Positions 9,232 to 19,073 of a stretch of 64,000 bases of DNA are shown piece by piece. How positions within the stretch are numbered: position 1 is the stretch's first letter; each line of letters starts with the position of its first letter. Source of the stretch: Desulfovibrio sp. (GTDB lineage: Bacteria > Desulfobacterota > Desulfovibrionia > Desulfovibrionales > Desulfovibrionaceae); NCBI RefSeq assembly GCF_034006445.1, contig NZ_JAVESS010000003.1, forward strand, positions 62,001-126,000, in the 5' to 3' direction. Position numbers and translations under genes: made by a program. The notes under the pieces are model-generated. The model had not been told where the DNA came from. It made no database searches and saw only the letters and a list, made by a program, of their open reading frames with translations.

Positions 9232-9921
9232 ATGAATCCAATGCTTGAGGCCGTGCTGCAGGCCACGCTCATATCCAAATGCGTATTGGTGCTGCTGCTT
9301 TTTATGTCTGTGGCCAGTTGGGCCTATATGTGCGGCAAGTGGATGACGTTGCGGTCAGCCCAGCGCCGTACCCAGCAAGGGCTTGTGGCCTTTGACGATG
9401 CCGGCGGCCTGAACCATGCCCTGCCCGTGATGGAGGCCGACAGGCAATCGCCCCTCTACGGCATCACACGCCGCGCCGTGCGCGAGTTCAACCGCCTCAC
9501 CCGCACGGGCGACACAGAACGCCTGCTTAACGACAACGTGCGCCGCGCTCTGCACTTCGCCATTGCCGAGGAAGTCGCGCGGCTCAAGTCCTCACTGGCC
9601 CTGCTGGCCACGGCCGCCAACACGGCCCCGTTCATCGGCCTGTTCGGCACAGTTTGGGGAATCATGCATTCCTTCACCGCCATCGCGCAGATGAAGAGCG
9701 TGTCGCTGGCCACGGTGGCCCCCGGCATTGCCGAAGCGCTCATAGCCACGGCCGTCGGCCTGTTTGTGGCCATACCCGCCGTGTGCGGCTACAACGTCTT
9801 CAAAGCAAAGCTCATCTATATTGAAGGGATATGCATCAACTACGCCGGTCAACTGCTCAACCGCCTGCAGCATGAAGCGCCGGATCACAGCAGCGGCATC
9901 AGCTTTGCCGGGGAGCGCTAG
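9232..9921 (+). CDS. tolQ: TolQ/ExbB-type proton channel protein
   Basis: The 229-residue protein has three membrane segments (about 12-34, 123-145 and 165-187) and the conserved TAPFIGLFGTVWGIMHSF and GIAEALIATAVGLFVAIPAV helices of the TolQ/ExbB/MotA family. With TolR it forms the proton-driven motor that energises TolA or TonB in the inner membrane. The gene is first of a tight operon: tolR starts 2 bases after its stop and the tonB-like gene overlaps tolR. Whether it serves Tol-Pal or TonB uptake is not settled by sequence; no pal or tolB lies nearby. Confidence 0.88.
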   Translation: MNPMLEAVLQATLISKCVLVLLLFMSVASWAYMCGKWMTLRSAQRRTQQGLVAFDDAGGLNHALPVMEADRQSPLYGITRRAVREFNRLTRTGDTERLLNDNVRRALHFAIAEEVARLKSSLALLATAANTAPFIGLFGTVWGIMHSFTAIAQMKSVSLATVAPGIAEALIATAVGLFVAIPAVCGYNVFKAKLIYIEGICINYAGQLLNRLQHEAPDHSSGISFAGER

Positions 9922-9923
9922 GC

Positions 9924-10399
<476 letters not shown>

Positions 10400-10403
<4 letters not shown>

Positions 10404-11074
10404 TGACAGCCGCCCGTAGCATAACCCTGGCTTTTTCCGTAAGCATGCACGCGCTGCTGCTGGGCGGCTTTATTTTTCTGGCAAAGGAAGCGCCCAATAA
10501 CGCGGAAAGGGTGTATCGCGTGGCTCTTGCAGAATTTGCCCCGGCCCCCAACCTGCCGCAGACCCCGCCTGCTGTGCCGGATGCCCCGGCGCCGCCTCCG
10601 GAACCGGTTCCCCAAAAGCAGGAAGTCCAGCCACCAAAGCCTGTGCAGCCCAAGCCGGATGTCAAAAAAATCAGCCCCAAAAAGAGCGACGCTCCCGTGC
10701 CCAAAGAGGCCGTTGCGCCTGCGCCGCCAAGCCCTCCGGCAGCCCCGGCCGGGCCGCAGCCACGCGCAATGGGCGGCCTCAGCGCCTATGAGATCGATAC
10801 GCTGGACCAGCGCCCCAGCGTTACCCGCCGCGTTGAACCGGAATACCCCAACAAGGCCCGGCGCATGAATATTCAGGGCTCCGTCAAGGTACGCCTTGTG
10901 GTGGACTCCTCCGGCCAGCCCCGCCACTGCGAGATCATCAGCGCGACGCCCGAAGGCTACTTTGAAGACGCGGCGCTCAAGGCAGCCCAGAGCATGCGTT
11001 TTGCTCCCGGCAAACTCAAGGGTCAGCCGGTGAACACGCTGGTGGTGCTGCCCTTTGCATTCAAACTGCGGTAA
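10400..11074 (+). CDS. TonB-family energy transducer
   Basis: The 224-residue protein has the TonB architecture: an N-terminal membrane anchor (~8-28, with SxxxH in SVSMH), a Pro/Lys-rich spacer (~45-120) to span the periplasm, and a C-terminal TonB domain beginning RRVEPEYPNKARRMNIQGSVKVR. It transmits motor energy from TolQ/TolR-type proteins to outer-membrane receptors. The TonB C-domain, rather than a TolA domain, argues that the operon is a TonB-ExbB-ExbD system even though the motor proteins resemble TolQ/TolR. No TonB-dependent receptor gene lies nearby. Confidence 0.85.
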
Positions 11075-11171
11075 AAACGCGCCATAAGCTATGAAATGAA
11101 ACGCAGCCCGACTGGACAGGCGCGCCCGCGCGAGAACGGCCGCATCCTGTCAGCCAAAAACTTCGACCTCA

Positions 11172-11205
11172 AGCCCTTATGGAGTTGAACCGTAAGGGCT
11201 TTTTG
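11172..11205 (+). terminator. Intrinsic terminator after tonB operon
   Basis: AGCCCTTATGG (11172-11182) pairs with CCGTAAGGGCT (11190-11200), one G-T pair, followed by TTTTT. The stem matches the tRNA-fMet terminator at 8773. Confidence 0.85.
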
Positions 11206-11287
11206 CTGCCTGCACCCCACAGCCTGCCACGCCACAGCCCGCCCCCTTGCCGCAGCCTTGCGAAAAGCCGTCAGACGCATTACCACT

Positions 11288-11436
11288 AGAGCAGATTAAC
11301 TTTGAAATGCTACACATTTCAAAGTTTTCATTCAGCCGAAAAATGTGACTTTCGCCTGAATCCACGCCACGTTGTGGCGCGCTGCACTGTCGCGCAGCCT
11401 TGGAGCATTTACACTTTTTCAAAGGTAAAATGCTCT
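11288..11436 (-). repeat. Repeat family B, copy 1 (multi-hairpin element)
   Basis: Terminal AGAGCA and TGCTCT ends enclose four successive stem-loops: CTTTGAAAT/ATTTCAAAG, CAGCCGAAA with a diverged partner, CGCCAC/GTGGCG, and a GCTGC/GCAGC-type stem. It is inverted relative to the tandem copies at 29557-29856. Confidence 0.75.
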
Positions 11437-11543
11437 AAGCATGCAGACGCACAGCCGCTGTAGATCCCGGCATTTTTCTTTGGCAGTTGGCGCAGCCACG
11501 CGGAGGAGCTGGCCGCGCAAAAAACACCCCTGCGAGGTGGCCC

Positions 11544-12500
11544 ATGAAAATTGCATTCTTGCACGGCAAAGGCACAGACTACTTTTTGCAAGGCATTGTG
11601 GAGGAACTCTCCGCGCGGCATGAAGTGCGCGTTTCCGACACCATAGATATGGATGCAATACAGGCCCTTCTGCACTGGGCCGATGTGGCCTGGCTGGAAT
11701 GGGCGGCCTCGCATGCCCATGCGGCCAGCCTTGTGGAAGACGCCTGCCCCCTGGTTTGCCGCCTGCACAGCTATGAATGCTTTGTGCCCCTTGGCATCGT
11801 GTGGAAAAACATATCCAGAATGATTTTTGTCTCTCCTGTTATTGAGCAGCTTTTTAACGCGCAGGCAGCGGACGTGCCGGGCGAAGTCATGCTCAATGCC
11901 GTGGAAGCCCGCAAATTTCCCCTCAAGGCATCACGCCAGCGCACCGGAAAAATCGCCTGCGTGAGCCTGGCCATGAACGCCAGTAAAAACCTGCCCTATG
12001 CGCTCCAGATGTTCCACACGCTCTGGCGGGACGATCCCTCCCTCACGCTGCACCTGACCGCAGAGCCGCACGGCGGCGTTGAAGAACAGCGCACCTTCAC
12101 CTACCTCACCTTCATGATTGCCAATCTTGGCCTCAAGAACCACGTGTTTTTTGAAAAAAACGTACCCAGAGACAGGATGAATGACTGGCTTGAAGACAAG
12201 GATTGCCTGATATCCGCCAGCATTTTTGAAAGCTTCGGCTACAACATCGCCGAAGCCATGTGCAAGGGCATCAAGCCCATTATCAACAACTTCTGGGGCG
12301 CGGGATTTTTCTTTCCCAAGCAGTACATCGCCGATACCCTGGACGACGTGCGGCGCATCTACGCCGCGCCCGCAGACCCGGAAGCGCTGCGCGCCTTCAT
12401 TGAAAAGCGCTACTCCCCGCGCCGCCTGGCCGCCCAGGCCGAAGGCGTGCTGCTCAGGGCCGTTGAGGAAAGAACCGGAGCAAGGGCGACAGAACAGTAG
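11544..12500 (+). CDS. GT-B glycosyltransferase (family 4-like)
   Basis: The 318-residue protein starts MKIAFLHGKGTDYF and ends its catalytic domain with the ESFGYNIAEAM motif (an E-x7-E pattern) typical of retaining GT4-type enzymes that use nucleotide sugars. It probably acts on a surface polysaccharide, glycolipid or protein in the cytoplasm. The ATG at 11544 is chosen because GAGGTGG lies 3-9 bases upstream and the family N-terminal strand begins there; a longer frame upstream has no similarity. It stands alone between terminator/repeat sequence and ppk. Donor and acceptor are unknown. Confidence 0.72.
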   Translation: MKIAFLHGKGTDYFLQGIVEELSARHEVRVSDTIDMDAIQALLHWADVAWLEWAASHAHAASLVEDACPLVCRLHSYECFVPLGIVWKNISRMIFVSPVIEQLFNAQAADVPGEVMLNAVEARKFPLKASRQRTGKIACVSLAMNASKNLPYALQMFHTLWRDDPSLTLHLTAEPHGGVEEQRTFTYLTFMIANLGLKNHVFFEKNVPRDRMNDWLEDKDCLISASIFESFGYNIAEAMCKGIKPIINNFWGAGFFFPKQYIADTLDDVRRIYAAPADPEALRAFIEKRYSPRRLAAQAEGVLLRAVEERTGARATEQ

Positions 12501-12849
12501 GGCGCTGTCGCACTGAAAGACTTTGTGGGTGTATTTTTTTTTGGGGGGGGGATGAGAAAAGCTTTGTGGGCGAAGGCATTCAGCTAAAACTCGTACAGTA
12601 CCACGCTGGCCCCTGCCTTTCCTGCCAACCCACGTTTTTGGGGCGCGCCCCTGACTGCCGGAGCGCTCGCCATTGCCAGGCAAAGCCTGCATGTTGCGCT
12701 ATTTCCCCATAATCACCCACGTTCGCTGCGGGGTAGAGCCCCGCCAATGCGCAAAAATAAACTTGCGTTCCTTTTGTCACATGATCTTCACACAGGGATG
12801 GTACATCACAGGCATGCCTTAACATACTGAGGGGCCTGGAGTTTTGATC
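12501..12849. other. Intergenic region before ppk
   Basis: No gene seen. It holds a run of T then G residues (12532-12551) and the ppk ribosome site GGAG at 12838-12841. Confidence 0.5.
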
Positions 12850-15018
12850 ATGAAAGACAGTGGCAAGATGAACAACAGGGAGTTGAGCTGGTTGTGCTTT
12901 AACGAGCGCATACTGCAGGAAGCCCGCGACCCGTCCAATCCTCTCGTGCAGCGGCTGCGCTTTCTGGGCATTTTCTCCAGCAATCAGGATGAATTCATCA
13001 AGGTGCGCGTGGCCTCGCTGGCGCGTCTTTCACGCAGCCGCGAGCCGGGCAAAATACTGCTCATGGGCGGCCTCAGCCCGCAGGAAGCCCTGCACCGCGT
13101 CAACAACAGCGTGGCCAAAGGACAGGCCGCCTTTCGCGAAACGTATAAAAGCGTCCTCGCCGCCATGCAGGAGCAGGGCATACGGGTGCGCAACGAAACC
13201 CAGCTCACGCCAGGGCAGGAAAAATTCTGCCGCGACTATTTCGCCCAGGTCATCAATCCGCAGCTGGTTCCCCTCATGCTGACCAAGAGCGCCAACCTGC
13301 CCTTTCTTCAGGACAGTCACATATACCACGCCGTCAAAATGCAGCCCGCCAGCGGCAACAAGAACCGCTATGCCATACTGCGCATTCCTGTCAGCGCCGA
13401 ATGCCCGCGCTTTGTTGAAATGCCCTCGCCAGCCGGATGCAGCGACATCATCTTTGTGGACGACATCATCCGCCTTTGCCTCAACGACATCTTTTTCATG
13501 TTCAACTACGACGCCATTTCGGCGTATACCTTCAAGGTCATGCGCGACGCGGAGCTGACCCTTGACGACGACGTGTCCAAAAGCCTCATTGAAAAAATGG
13601 AAGAAGGCCTGGAACACAGGCTGCGCGGACGCCCCGTGCGGCTCATCTATGACCAGGCCATGCCTCAGGATCTGCTGAACCTGCTGGCGTCAAAACTCCA
13701 CCTCAAGAGCGGCGAGCTTGACCCTGGCGCGCGCTACCACATGATGCGCAGCCTCATGAACTTTCCCCGTGTGCGGCCCGACCTTGAAAACCGCGTCATG
13801 CCGCCGCTGGAACACCCGGACATCAAGCCCTTTTCCAGCATCCTCAAAGTGGTGAAGAAAAAGGACATCCTCCTGCACTTTCCCTACCACACCTTCAATC
13901 ATGTGGTGGATTTTCTCTGCGAGGCCGCCATTGACCCCAAGGTCACGGATATTTCCATCAGCCTGTACCGCACGGCCGATCATTCGCGCGTCATCAACGC
14001 CCTGGTCAACGCTGCCCAGAACGGCAAAAAGGTCACGGTATTCGTTGAGCTTATGGCCCGCTTTGACGAGGAGCGCAACGTCAGGACCATCGACATCCTG
14101 CACCAGGCGGGCGTCAGCATCATCCACGGACTGCGGGATCTTAAAGTACACAGCAAGCTTCTGCTGGTTGAACGTACCGAGGGCCGCAAAAAAACGGGCT
14201 ATGTCTACATAGGCACAGGCAATTTCAATGAGGACACGGCGCGGCTTTACAGCGACGTGGGCCTGCTGAGCGCCAGCCAGCGCCTTGCCGAGGACGCGCG
14301 CAGCATTTTCAATTTTCTTGGGGCCTCGCACAAGCCCATGGTCAGCAGGGATCTGGTGGTGGCCCCGCACAACATGCGCAGCGTTTTTTCGCGGCATATC
14401 GAGGCGGAAATTCGCAATGCCCGCGCGGGCAAACCGGCCTATATCTACGCCAAACTCAACAGCCTCACCGACGAGAGCATGATCAACCTGCTCTACAGGG
14501 CGGGCAAGGCCGGGGTGGAGGTGCGCCTTATCGTGCGCGGCGCGTGCTGCTTAAAGCCCCAGCAGCCCGGCCTCAGCGAAAACATCTGGGCCATCAGCAT
14601 TGTGGACAAGTTTTTGGAACACGCCAGAATCATCATCTTCTGCAACAATGACGCGGAAAAGGTCTTTATTTCCAGCGCGGACTGGATGCCCAGAAACCTC
14701 GACAGAAGGCTTGAAGTGGCTGCCCCCATATTCTGCCCGCAACTGGCCCAGACCCTCAGAGACATCTTTGCCATCCAGTGGTCGGACAACATCAAGGCCC
14801 GCGTGCTTACCGACACCTGCGCCAACAGCTATCACTCGGGGCTTGCGTCCATTCCCTGCCGATCGCAAACCATGCTGCACGACTATTACCGCCACAAGGC
14901 CCACCTGCATGGCGGCGTAAAACCGGCGCACCAGACCGCGCCCGCCTCCACGGCGCAATACTCCGTCCCCGCTGCCGCGCCTGCTGCTACGGGCACTCCA
15001 GCAGCCTGCGGAGAATAA
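12850..15018 (+). CDS. ppk: Polyphosphate kinase 1
   Basis: The 722-residue protein matches PPK1 in length and order. The N-terminal helical domain opens NNRELSWLCFNERILQEA, the head domain follows, and two phospholipase D-like catalytic domains complete it. VHSKLLLVE places the phosphorylated His at 434 (His435 in E. coli), followed by YIGTGNFNEDTARLYSD. The enzyme makes long-chain polyphosphate from ATP. The ATG at 12850 is preferred over an in-frame TTG 6 bases upstream because GGAG then sits 8 bases away. The C-terminal ~40 residues are Ala/Pro-rich and not part of the family core. The exopolyphosphatase gene follows after one base, so synthesis and breakdown enzymes are co-transcribed. 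Confidence 0.95.
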   Translation: MKDSGKMNNRELSWLCFNERILQEARDPSNPLVQRLRFLGIFSSNQDEFIKVRVASLARLSRSREPGKILLMGGLSPQEALHRVNNSVAKGQAAFRETYKSVLAAMQEQGIRVRNETQLTPGQEKFCRDYFAQVINPQLVPLMLTKSANLPFLQDSHIYHAVKMQPASGNKNRYAILRIPVSAECPRFVEMPSPAGCSDIIFVDDIIRLCLNDIFFMFNYDAISAYTFKVMRDAELTLDDDVSKSLIEKMEEGLEHRLRGRPVRLIYDQAMPQDLLNLLASKLHLKSGELDPGARYHMMRSLMNFPRVRPDLENRVMPPLEHPDIKPFSSILKVVKKKDILLHFPYHTFNHVVDFLCEAAIDPKVTDISISLYRTADHSRVINALVNAAQNGKKVTVFVELMARFDEERNVRTIDILHQAGVSIIHGLRDLKVHSKLLLVERTEGRKKTGYVYIGTGNFNEDTARLYSDVGLLSASQRLAEDARSIFNFLGASHKPMVSRDLVVAPHNMRSVFSRHIEAEIRNARAGKPAYIYAKLNSLTDESMINLLYRAGKAGVEVRLIVRGACCLKPQQPGLSENIWAISIVDKFLEHARIIIFCNNDAEKVFISSADWMPRNLDRRLEVAAPIFCPQLAQTLRDIFAIQWSDNIKARVLTDTCANSYHSGLASIPCRSQTMLHDYYRHKAHLHGGVKPAHQTAPASTAQYSVPAAAPAATGTPAACGE

Positions 15019-15019
15019 G

Positions 15020-15955
15020 ATGAAACTGCAAACCGTTGCCGCCATGGACGTGGGGTCCAACGCCATCCGCTGTCTGATCAGCGACGTTTCGGAACTCGGG
15101 CCGGACAAACCCGTCAAAAAAAGCGCCTACCTGCGCATCCCCGTGCGCCTTGGGGCCGACGTTTTCACCAGCGGCCGCATCTCCGACGCAAGACAGCGCA
15201 TGTTCCTTGAAGCCATGACGGCCTTTGTACACCTCATGCGTGCCTACGATGTGGACCACTACCGCATCTGCGCCACCAGCGCCATGCGCGACGCGGCCAA
15301 CGGGCCAGCCCTCATCAGCAGCGTGAGCCGCGCCACAGGGCTTGAAATTTCCATCATCTCCGGCGTGGAGGAGGCCGAAATTCTCTTTGAGGCCAATACC
15401 TTTTCCGCCTGGACAGAACCGGACGAAACCGCGCTCTATGTGGACGTGGGCGGCGGCAGCACCGAAATCATCGCCGTGAAAAACAATACCCTGCTGGAGG
15501 CCCAGTCCTTTCAGGTGGGCACGCTGCGCATGCTGGCCCAGGTTGTTGCGCCGGAGGAATGGCTGCGCCTTGACGCCCACCTGGCGCGCATGGCCGAAAC
15601 CTACAAGCCGCGCCAGCTCATCGCCTCTGGCGGCAACATCAACAAGGCCGCCAAGCTGCTGGACAAAAAAGAGGGCAAAGCCACCAGCCGCGCAGAACTG
15701 CAAGCCCTGTACGAAGACCTGCGCACCCTGCCCTATGACGAACGCAGGGCACGCTACCGCCTCAACCAGTACAGGGCGGACGTCATCGTGCCCGCGCTGG
15801 AGATCTTCCTCACCGTGGCGGCCCGATCTGGCGCGGGCAGGTTCATCATCCCCAAGGTGGGGCTCGTGGACGGCATGGTCAGGCACATGTGCTTTTATGG
15901 CGGGGCCGATCAGGCCAGCCAGCCCCCTGCCCCCTCATTTCGGGATATTCCGTAA
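15020..15955 (+). CDS. ppx: Exopolyphosphatase/pppGpp phosphatase family protein
   Basis: The 311-residue protein has the ASKHA nucleotide-binding fold of Ppx/GppA: AAMDVGSNAIRCLISD near the N-terminus, ATSAMRDA, and VDVGGGSTEI (~141-150) forming the phosphate loops, with the GLVDGMV end motif. It is the short, two-domain form (E. coli Ppx is ~510 residues) lacking the C-terminal HD-like domain. It should remove terminal phosphate from polyphosphate and possibly pppGpp. The start at 15020 uses GGAGAA overlapping the ppk stop. Repeat A copy 2 lies 22 bases after its stop. Confidence 0.88.
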   Translation: MKLQTVAAMDVGSNAIRCLISDVSELGPDKPVKKSAYLRIPVRLGADVFTSGRISDARQRMFLEAMTAFVHLMRAYDVDHYRICATSAMRDAANGPALISSVSRATGLEISIISGVEEAEILFEANTFSAWTEPDETALYVDVGGGSTEIIAVKNNTLLEAQSFQVGTLRMLAQVVAPEEWLRLDAHLARMAETYKPRQLIASGGNINKAAKLLDKKEGKATSRAELQALYEDLRTLPYDERRARYRLNQYRADVIVPALEIFLTVAARSGAGRFIIPKVGLVDGMVRHMCFYGGADQASQPPAPSFRDIP

Positions 15956-15977
15956 CGCGGGTTGGTTTTGAGGATTG

Positions 15978-16044
15978 CTTTGTGGGGGAGGGACCCTTTT
16001 GCAAAAGGGTCTCCTCCCCCACACCCCCACCCCCTAAAACCTTT
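15978..16044 (+). repeat. Repeat family A, copy 2
   Basis: CTTTGTGGGGGAGG, core ACCCTTTTGCAAAAGGGT, CCTCCCCCACA and a CCCCCTAAAACCTTT tail, 22 bases after ppx. It could act as a transcript 3'-end structure. Confidence 0.85.
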
Positions 16045-16515
16045 ACTCATTAATATTGCTTCACGCGACCGCCACAGTAGCAGCCACAGCAGTCCACCGC
16101 ACAGCAAAACTGCCGCGCCCAAGGCCCACCGTAAAAAAATTTCTTTCAGTCAACATTCGCCGTACTGTCACAGCGGCTGCCCTGCGGGCCGCCCAGGCGT
16201 ATTCCCTTGTGACCAACCGGGCCGCCTGCCACGGTTTTTGTCTCAAGTAATTAGCCACTTACCTAGTCCGATAATGGGGAATAGAGGGTACTCCCCTCTG
16301 TGTTTCGATCACAAAATCCGCGCCGCACCCTGCTTCGCCCCTCTAACAATAATTATTCTCATCTTGTCAGGCTGACAGAAATGGTCTAGGTTGTTCTCCG
16401 TACAGACGCGTAGGCCGACCCAAAACCACGGGTCACACTTTCACGCGCGCGACACGCCGCCCACGGCGCGTTCCGCCCTGTGTTCAAGCGCGTATACCGC
16501 AGGAATGAGGTAACC
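16045..16515. other. Intergenic region upstream of the ccm operon
   Basis: No gene is seen in this 471-base stretch. It should contain the ccm promoter, which I cannot place with confidence. Confidence 0.5.
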
Positions 16516-16929
16516 ATGGCCCGCAAAAAAAACACCAGCATCTATATAGTCGCCCTGCTGCTTTTTCTTGGCGGCGTCGGCTATCTGGCCTATTCGGGCT
16601 TTTCGGAAAACAGCGTGTATTTTCTTAATGTTTCCGAAGCCAGAGCTTCCACGCCAGACAAACTGACCGCCGCCCGGCTTTTCGGCACTGTGGCGGCTGA
16701 CGGCATTGAAAAAGGTTCATCCGGCTCCGGCGTCAATTTTCTGCTTGAAGACAAGGACAATGCCAGCCAGACCATAGCCGTCCGGTACAGCGGCACTGTG
16801 CCCGACACCTTCAAGGCGGGCGCGGAAGTCATCGTTGAGGGCGGCCTGGACGCCCAGGGCAGTTTTGTGGCCAAAACCCTGATGACCAAGTGTCCTTCCA
16901 AATACCAGAAAGAAAACCGCCAGAGCTGA
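16516..16929 (+). CDS. ccmE: CcmE heme chaperone, CxxxY variant
   Basis: The 137-residue protein has one N-terminal membrane helix (~8-28) and a periplasmic OB-fold. CcmE normally binds heme covalently through His in an HxxxY motif; here the position is Cys126 with Tyr130 (KCPSKY). This CxxxY variant is described for the Desulfovibrio desulfuricans Ccm system, which also lacks CcmG and CcmH, as the operon here does. It carries heme from CcmC/CcmAB to CcmF for cytochrome c assembly. The ATG at 16516 follows GAGG with good spacing; an in-frame start 36 bases earlier is less likely. First gene of the ccm operon. Confidence 0.93.
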   Translation: MARKKNTSIYIVALLLFLGGVGYLAYSGFSENSVYFLNVSEARASTPDKLTAARLFGTVAADGIEKGSSGSGVNFLLEDKDNASQTIAVRYSGTVPDTFKAGAEVIVEGGLDAQGSFVAKTLMTKCPSKYQKENRQS

Positions 16930-17054
16930 CGGCAGAGCCGACAGTTTCCCCGGCCCGGCACAGTGCCGGAGAGTAAGCGCATGGGGCCAGCCCTTCCGTG
17001 AACGGAAGCGCGCGGCCCCGCATTACGGCCCCAGAGCCTTGTAAAAGGAGTCCC

Positions 17055-19055
17055 ATGTACGTTTTTGCCTTTGCCCTCCTTCTGTTGGCCCTGCTCGCCT
17101 CTCTGGGCGGCGGTGGCCTGGCCCTGCTGCAATTGTGGCAAGGACGTGAAGACTCCCTCCGTATTGTTGAAAAAGCCCATGTCGTGATCAGCGGCGCACT
17201 GCTGATCGCCTCCGCCATTCTGCTGCACGCGCTGTTCTGGTTTGATTTTCAGGTGCAGTATGTGGCCAGCTATACCGACCGCATTTTGCCGGTCTTTTAC
17301 CGACTGACGGTCTTCTGGGCCGGACAGCCCGGCTCCATGCTCTTCTGGGCGCTGGCCGTCGGCGTCAGCGGTTCCCTTTTCGCCTGTACGCGTGCGTTCA
17401 AGAAGCTGAGCGGCTCCACCCGCCTGTGGTACTGGACGTTTTTTTATGTCATCATGGCCTTTTTTGCCCTTATCCTTACAAGCTGGAGCAATCCCTTCAT
17501 GCTGCAAAGCCCCGTCCCGGCGGACGGCAGCGGCCTGAACCCCCTGCTCCAGAACCCCGGCATGATCATCCACCCGCCGCTGCTGTTCCTTGGATACGGC
17601 GGCTTCACCATCCCGGCCTGTCTTGCCCTGGCCCAGGCGCTTTCGGGCCAGGCCTCCGTTGAAGGCGCGTGGTACCGCATTTCGCGCCCGGCCATCATCC
17701 TGGCCTGGCTGTTCCTGACGTCCGGCATAGTGCTTGGCGCGTGGTGGGCCTATATGGAACTCGGCTGGGGCGGCTACTGGGCATGGGACCCGGTGGAAAA
17801 CGCCTCCCTCATTCCCTGGCTCATCGGCTCGGCCGCCCTGCACACCCTGATTATCGAAGACCGCCGCAACAAACTCGGCCGCGTCAACGTGGCCATGATG
17901 GCCCTGACCACGGTTTCGGCCTTTTTTGCCACCTACCTTGTGCGCAGCGGTATTATTGACTCCGTGCACGCCTTTGGCGACGGCGGCGTGGGCACGCCCC
18001 TCACCTGGTTCGTCCTCGCCGGGCTTGTGGTTTCCCTCTGGGTACCCCTCATGGCCCCCAAGCAGGGCCGCCCCCTGTCCGGGCTGGACAGCCGTGAAGG
18101 CTTTCTCACCCTGGTGGCCTGGGTGCTGCTGGCCCTGGCGACCATCATTCTTGTGGCCACCATGTGGCCTGTGATCAGCAAACTTTGGGCCTCGGCCCCG
18201 CGCGGGCTGGACGCCAACTTCTACAACCGCGTCTGCCTGCCCCTGGGCGCAGTGCTCATGCTCATGATGGCCACCTGCCCCTGGCTTGGATGGGGCGGCG
18301 GCCTGCGCAACAAAACAGCCTTCTTCAGTATTTTGGGCGTTTTTGTGGCCAGCGGCGCGGCCCTCTGGTTTATGGGCTATCGCCAGCCCACGGCTTTGCT
18401 GGGCGCGGCTTCGGCCATCGCCATCGTTACAGGAATGCTCTTTCAGCTGGCCGACAAGGCCGTGCGTCGGCAGCCCAACACCCTGGGCGCTCTCGGCGCG
18501 CATCTGGGCATGGCGCTCATGGCTCTGGGCATTGCCTTTTCCGGCCCGTACAAGCAGGAACGCGACCTGCACCTTACCGTGGGGCAGGCGCAGACGCTGG
18601 CTGGCTACACGGCGACCCTGCTGGAACTCAATGAGGGCGTGCGCCCCGGCTATGACTATATCGCCGCCCGCATCCGCGTTGTGGACAAGGACGGCAAGGA
18701 TCTCGGCATTGTGGCCCCGGAACGCCGCGTGTACGAAAAATTCGGCAGCATGCAGTTTTCCGAGGTTGACGTGATCCCCAGCCTTGGCAACGAAATTTAC
18801 GCCTCCCTGCTGGGTCTGGACGAAGATTCGCACGTTGTGGTGAAACTCAGCGTGGAACCGCTGGTCAACTGGCTGTGGATTGGCGGCGCCATCATGAGCA
18901 TTGTGCCCCTTGTGGGCCTGCGCCGCCGCAAGCAGGCCAGCGCAGCCGAGGCCGCAGAACTGGCCGAGGGCATGGACGAAGAGGAAGGAGACCAGGGCGG
19001 AGAGACCACGGGCGCAGCCAGCGCCAGCTCCGCAGGCAGGAACAAATCGGCCTAG
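17055..19055 (+). CDS. ccmF: CcmF heme lyase subunit
   Basis: The 666-residue inner-membrane protein has many hydrophobic helices and the WWD heme-handling domain GAWWAYMELGWGGYWAWDP (about 229-247), plus conserved His in IIHPPLLF. It attaches heme from holo-CcmE to apocytochrome c on the periplasmic side. A large periplasmic domain (~515-610) precedes the last helix. The C-terminal ~45 residues are Glu/Ala-rich and not conserved in the family. The start uses AAGGAG 5 bases upstream. With no CcmH in this operon, CcmF must work with other partners, perhaps the TPR proteins encoded downstream. Confidence 0.95.
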   Translation: MYVFAFALLLLALLASLGGGGLALLQLWQGREDSLRIVEKAHVVISGALLIASAILLHALFWFDFQVQYVASYTDRILPVFYRLTVFWAGQPGSMLFWALAVGVSGSLFACTRAFKKLSGSTRLWYWTFFYVIMAFFALILTSWSNPFMLQSPVPADGSGLNPLLQNPGMIIHPPLLFLGYGGFTIPACLALAQALSGQASVEGAWYRISRPAIILAWLFLTSGIVLGAWWAYMELGWGGYWAWDPVENASLIPWLIGSAALHTLIIEDRRNKLGRVNVAMMALTTVSAFFATYLVRSGIIDSVHAFGDGGVGTPLTWFVLAGLVVSLWVPLMAPKQGRPLSGLDSREGFLTLVAWVLLALATIILVATMWPVISKLWASAPRGLDANFYNRVCLPLGAVLMLMMATCPWLGWGGGLRNKTAFFSILGVFVASGAALWFMGYRQPTALLGAASAIAIVTGMLFQLADKAVRRQPNTLGALGAHLGMALMALGIAFSGPYKQERDLHLTVGQAQTLAGYTATLLELNEGVRPGYDYIAARIRVVDKDGKDLGIVAPERRVYEKFGSMQFSEVDVIPSLGNEIYASLLGLDEDSHVVVKLSVEPLVNWLWIGGAIMSIVPLVGLRRRKQASAAEAAELAEGMDEEEGDQGGETTGAASASSAGRNKSA

Positions 19056-19073
19056 TCCGCCGGAGTGCCGCCA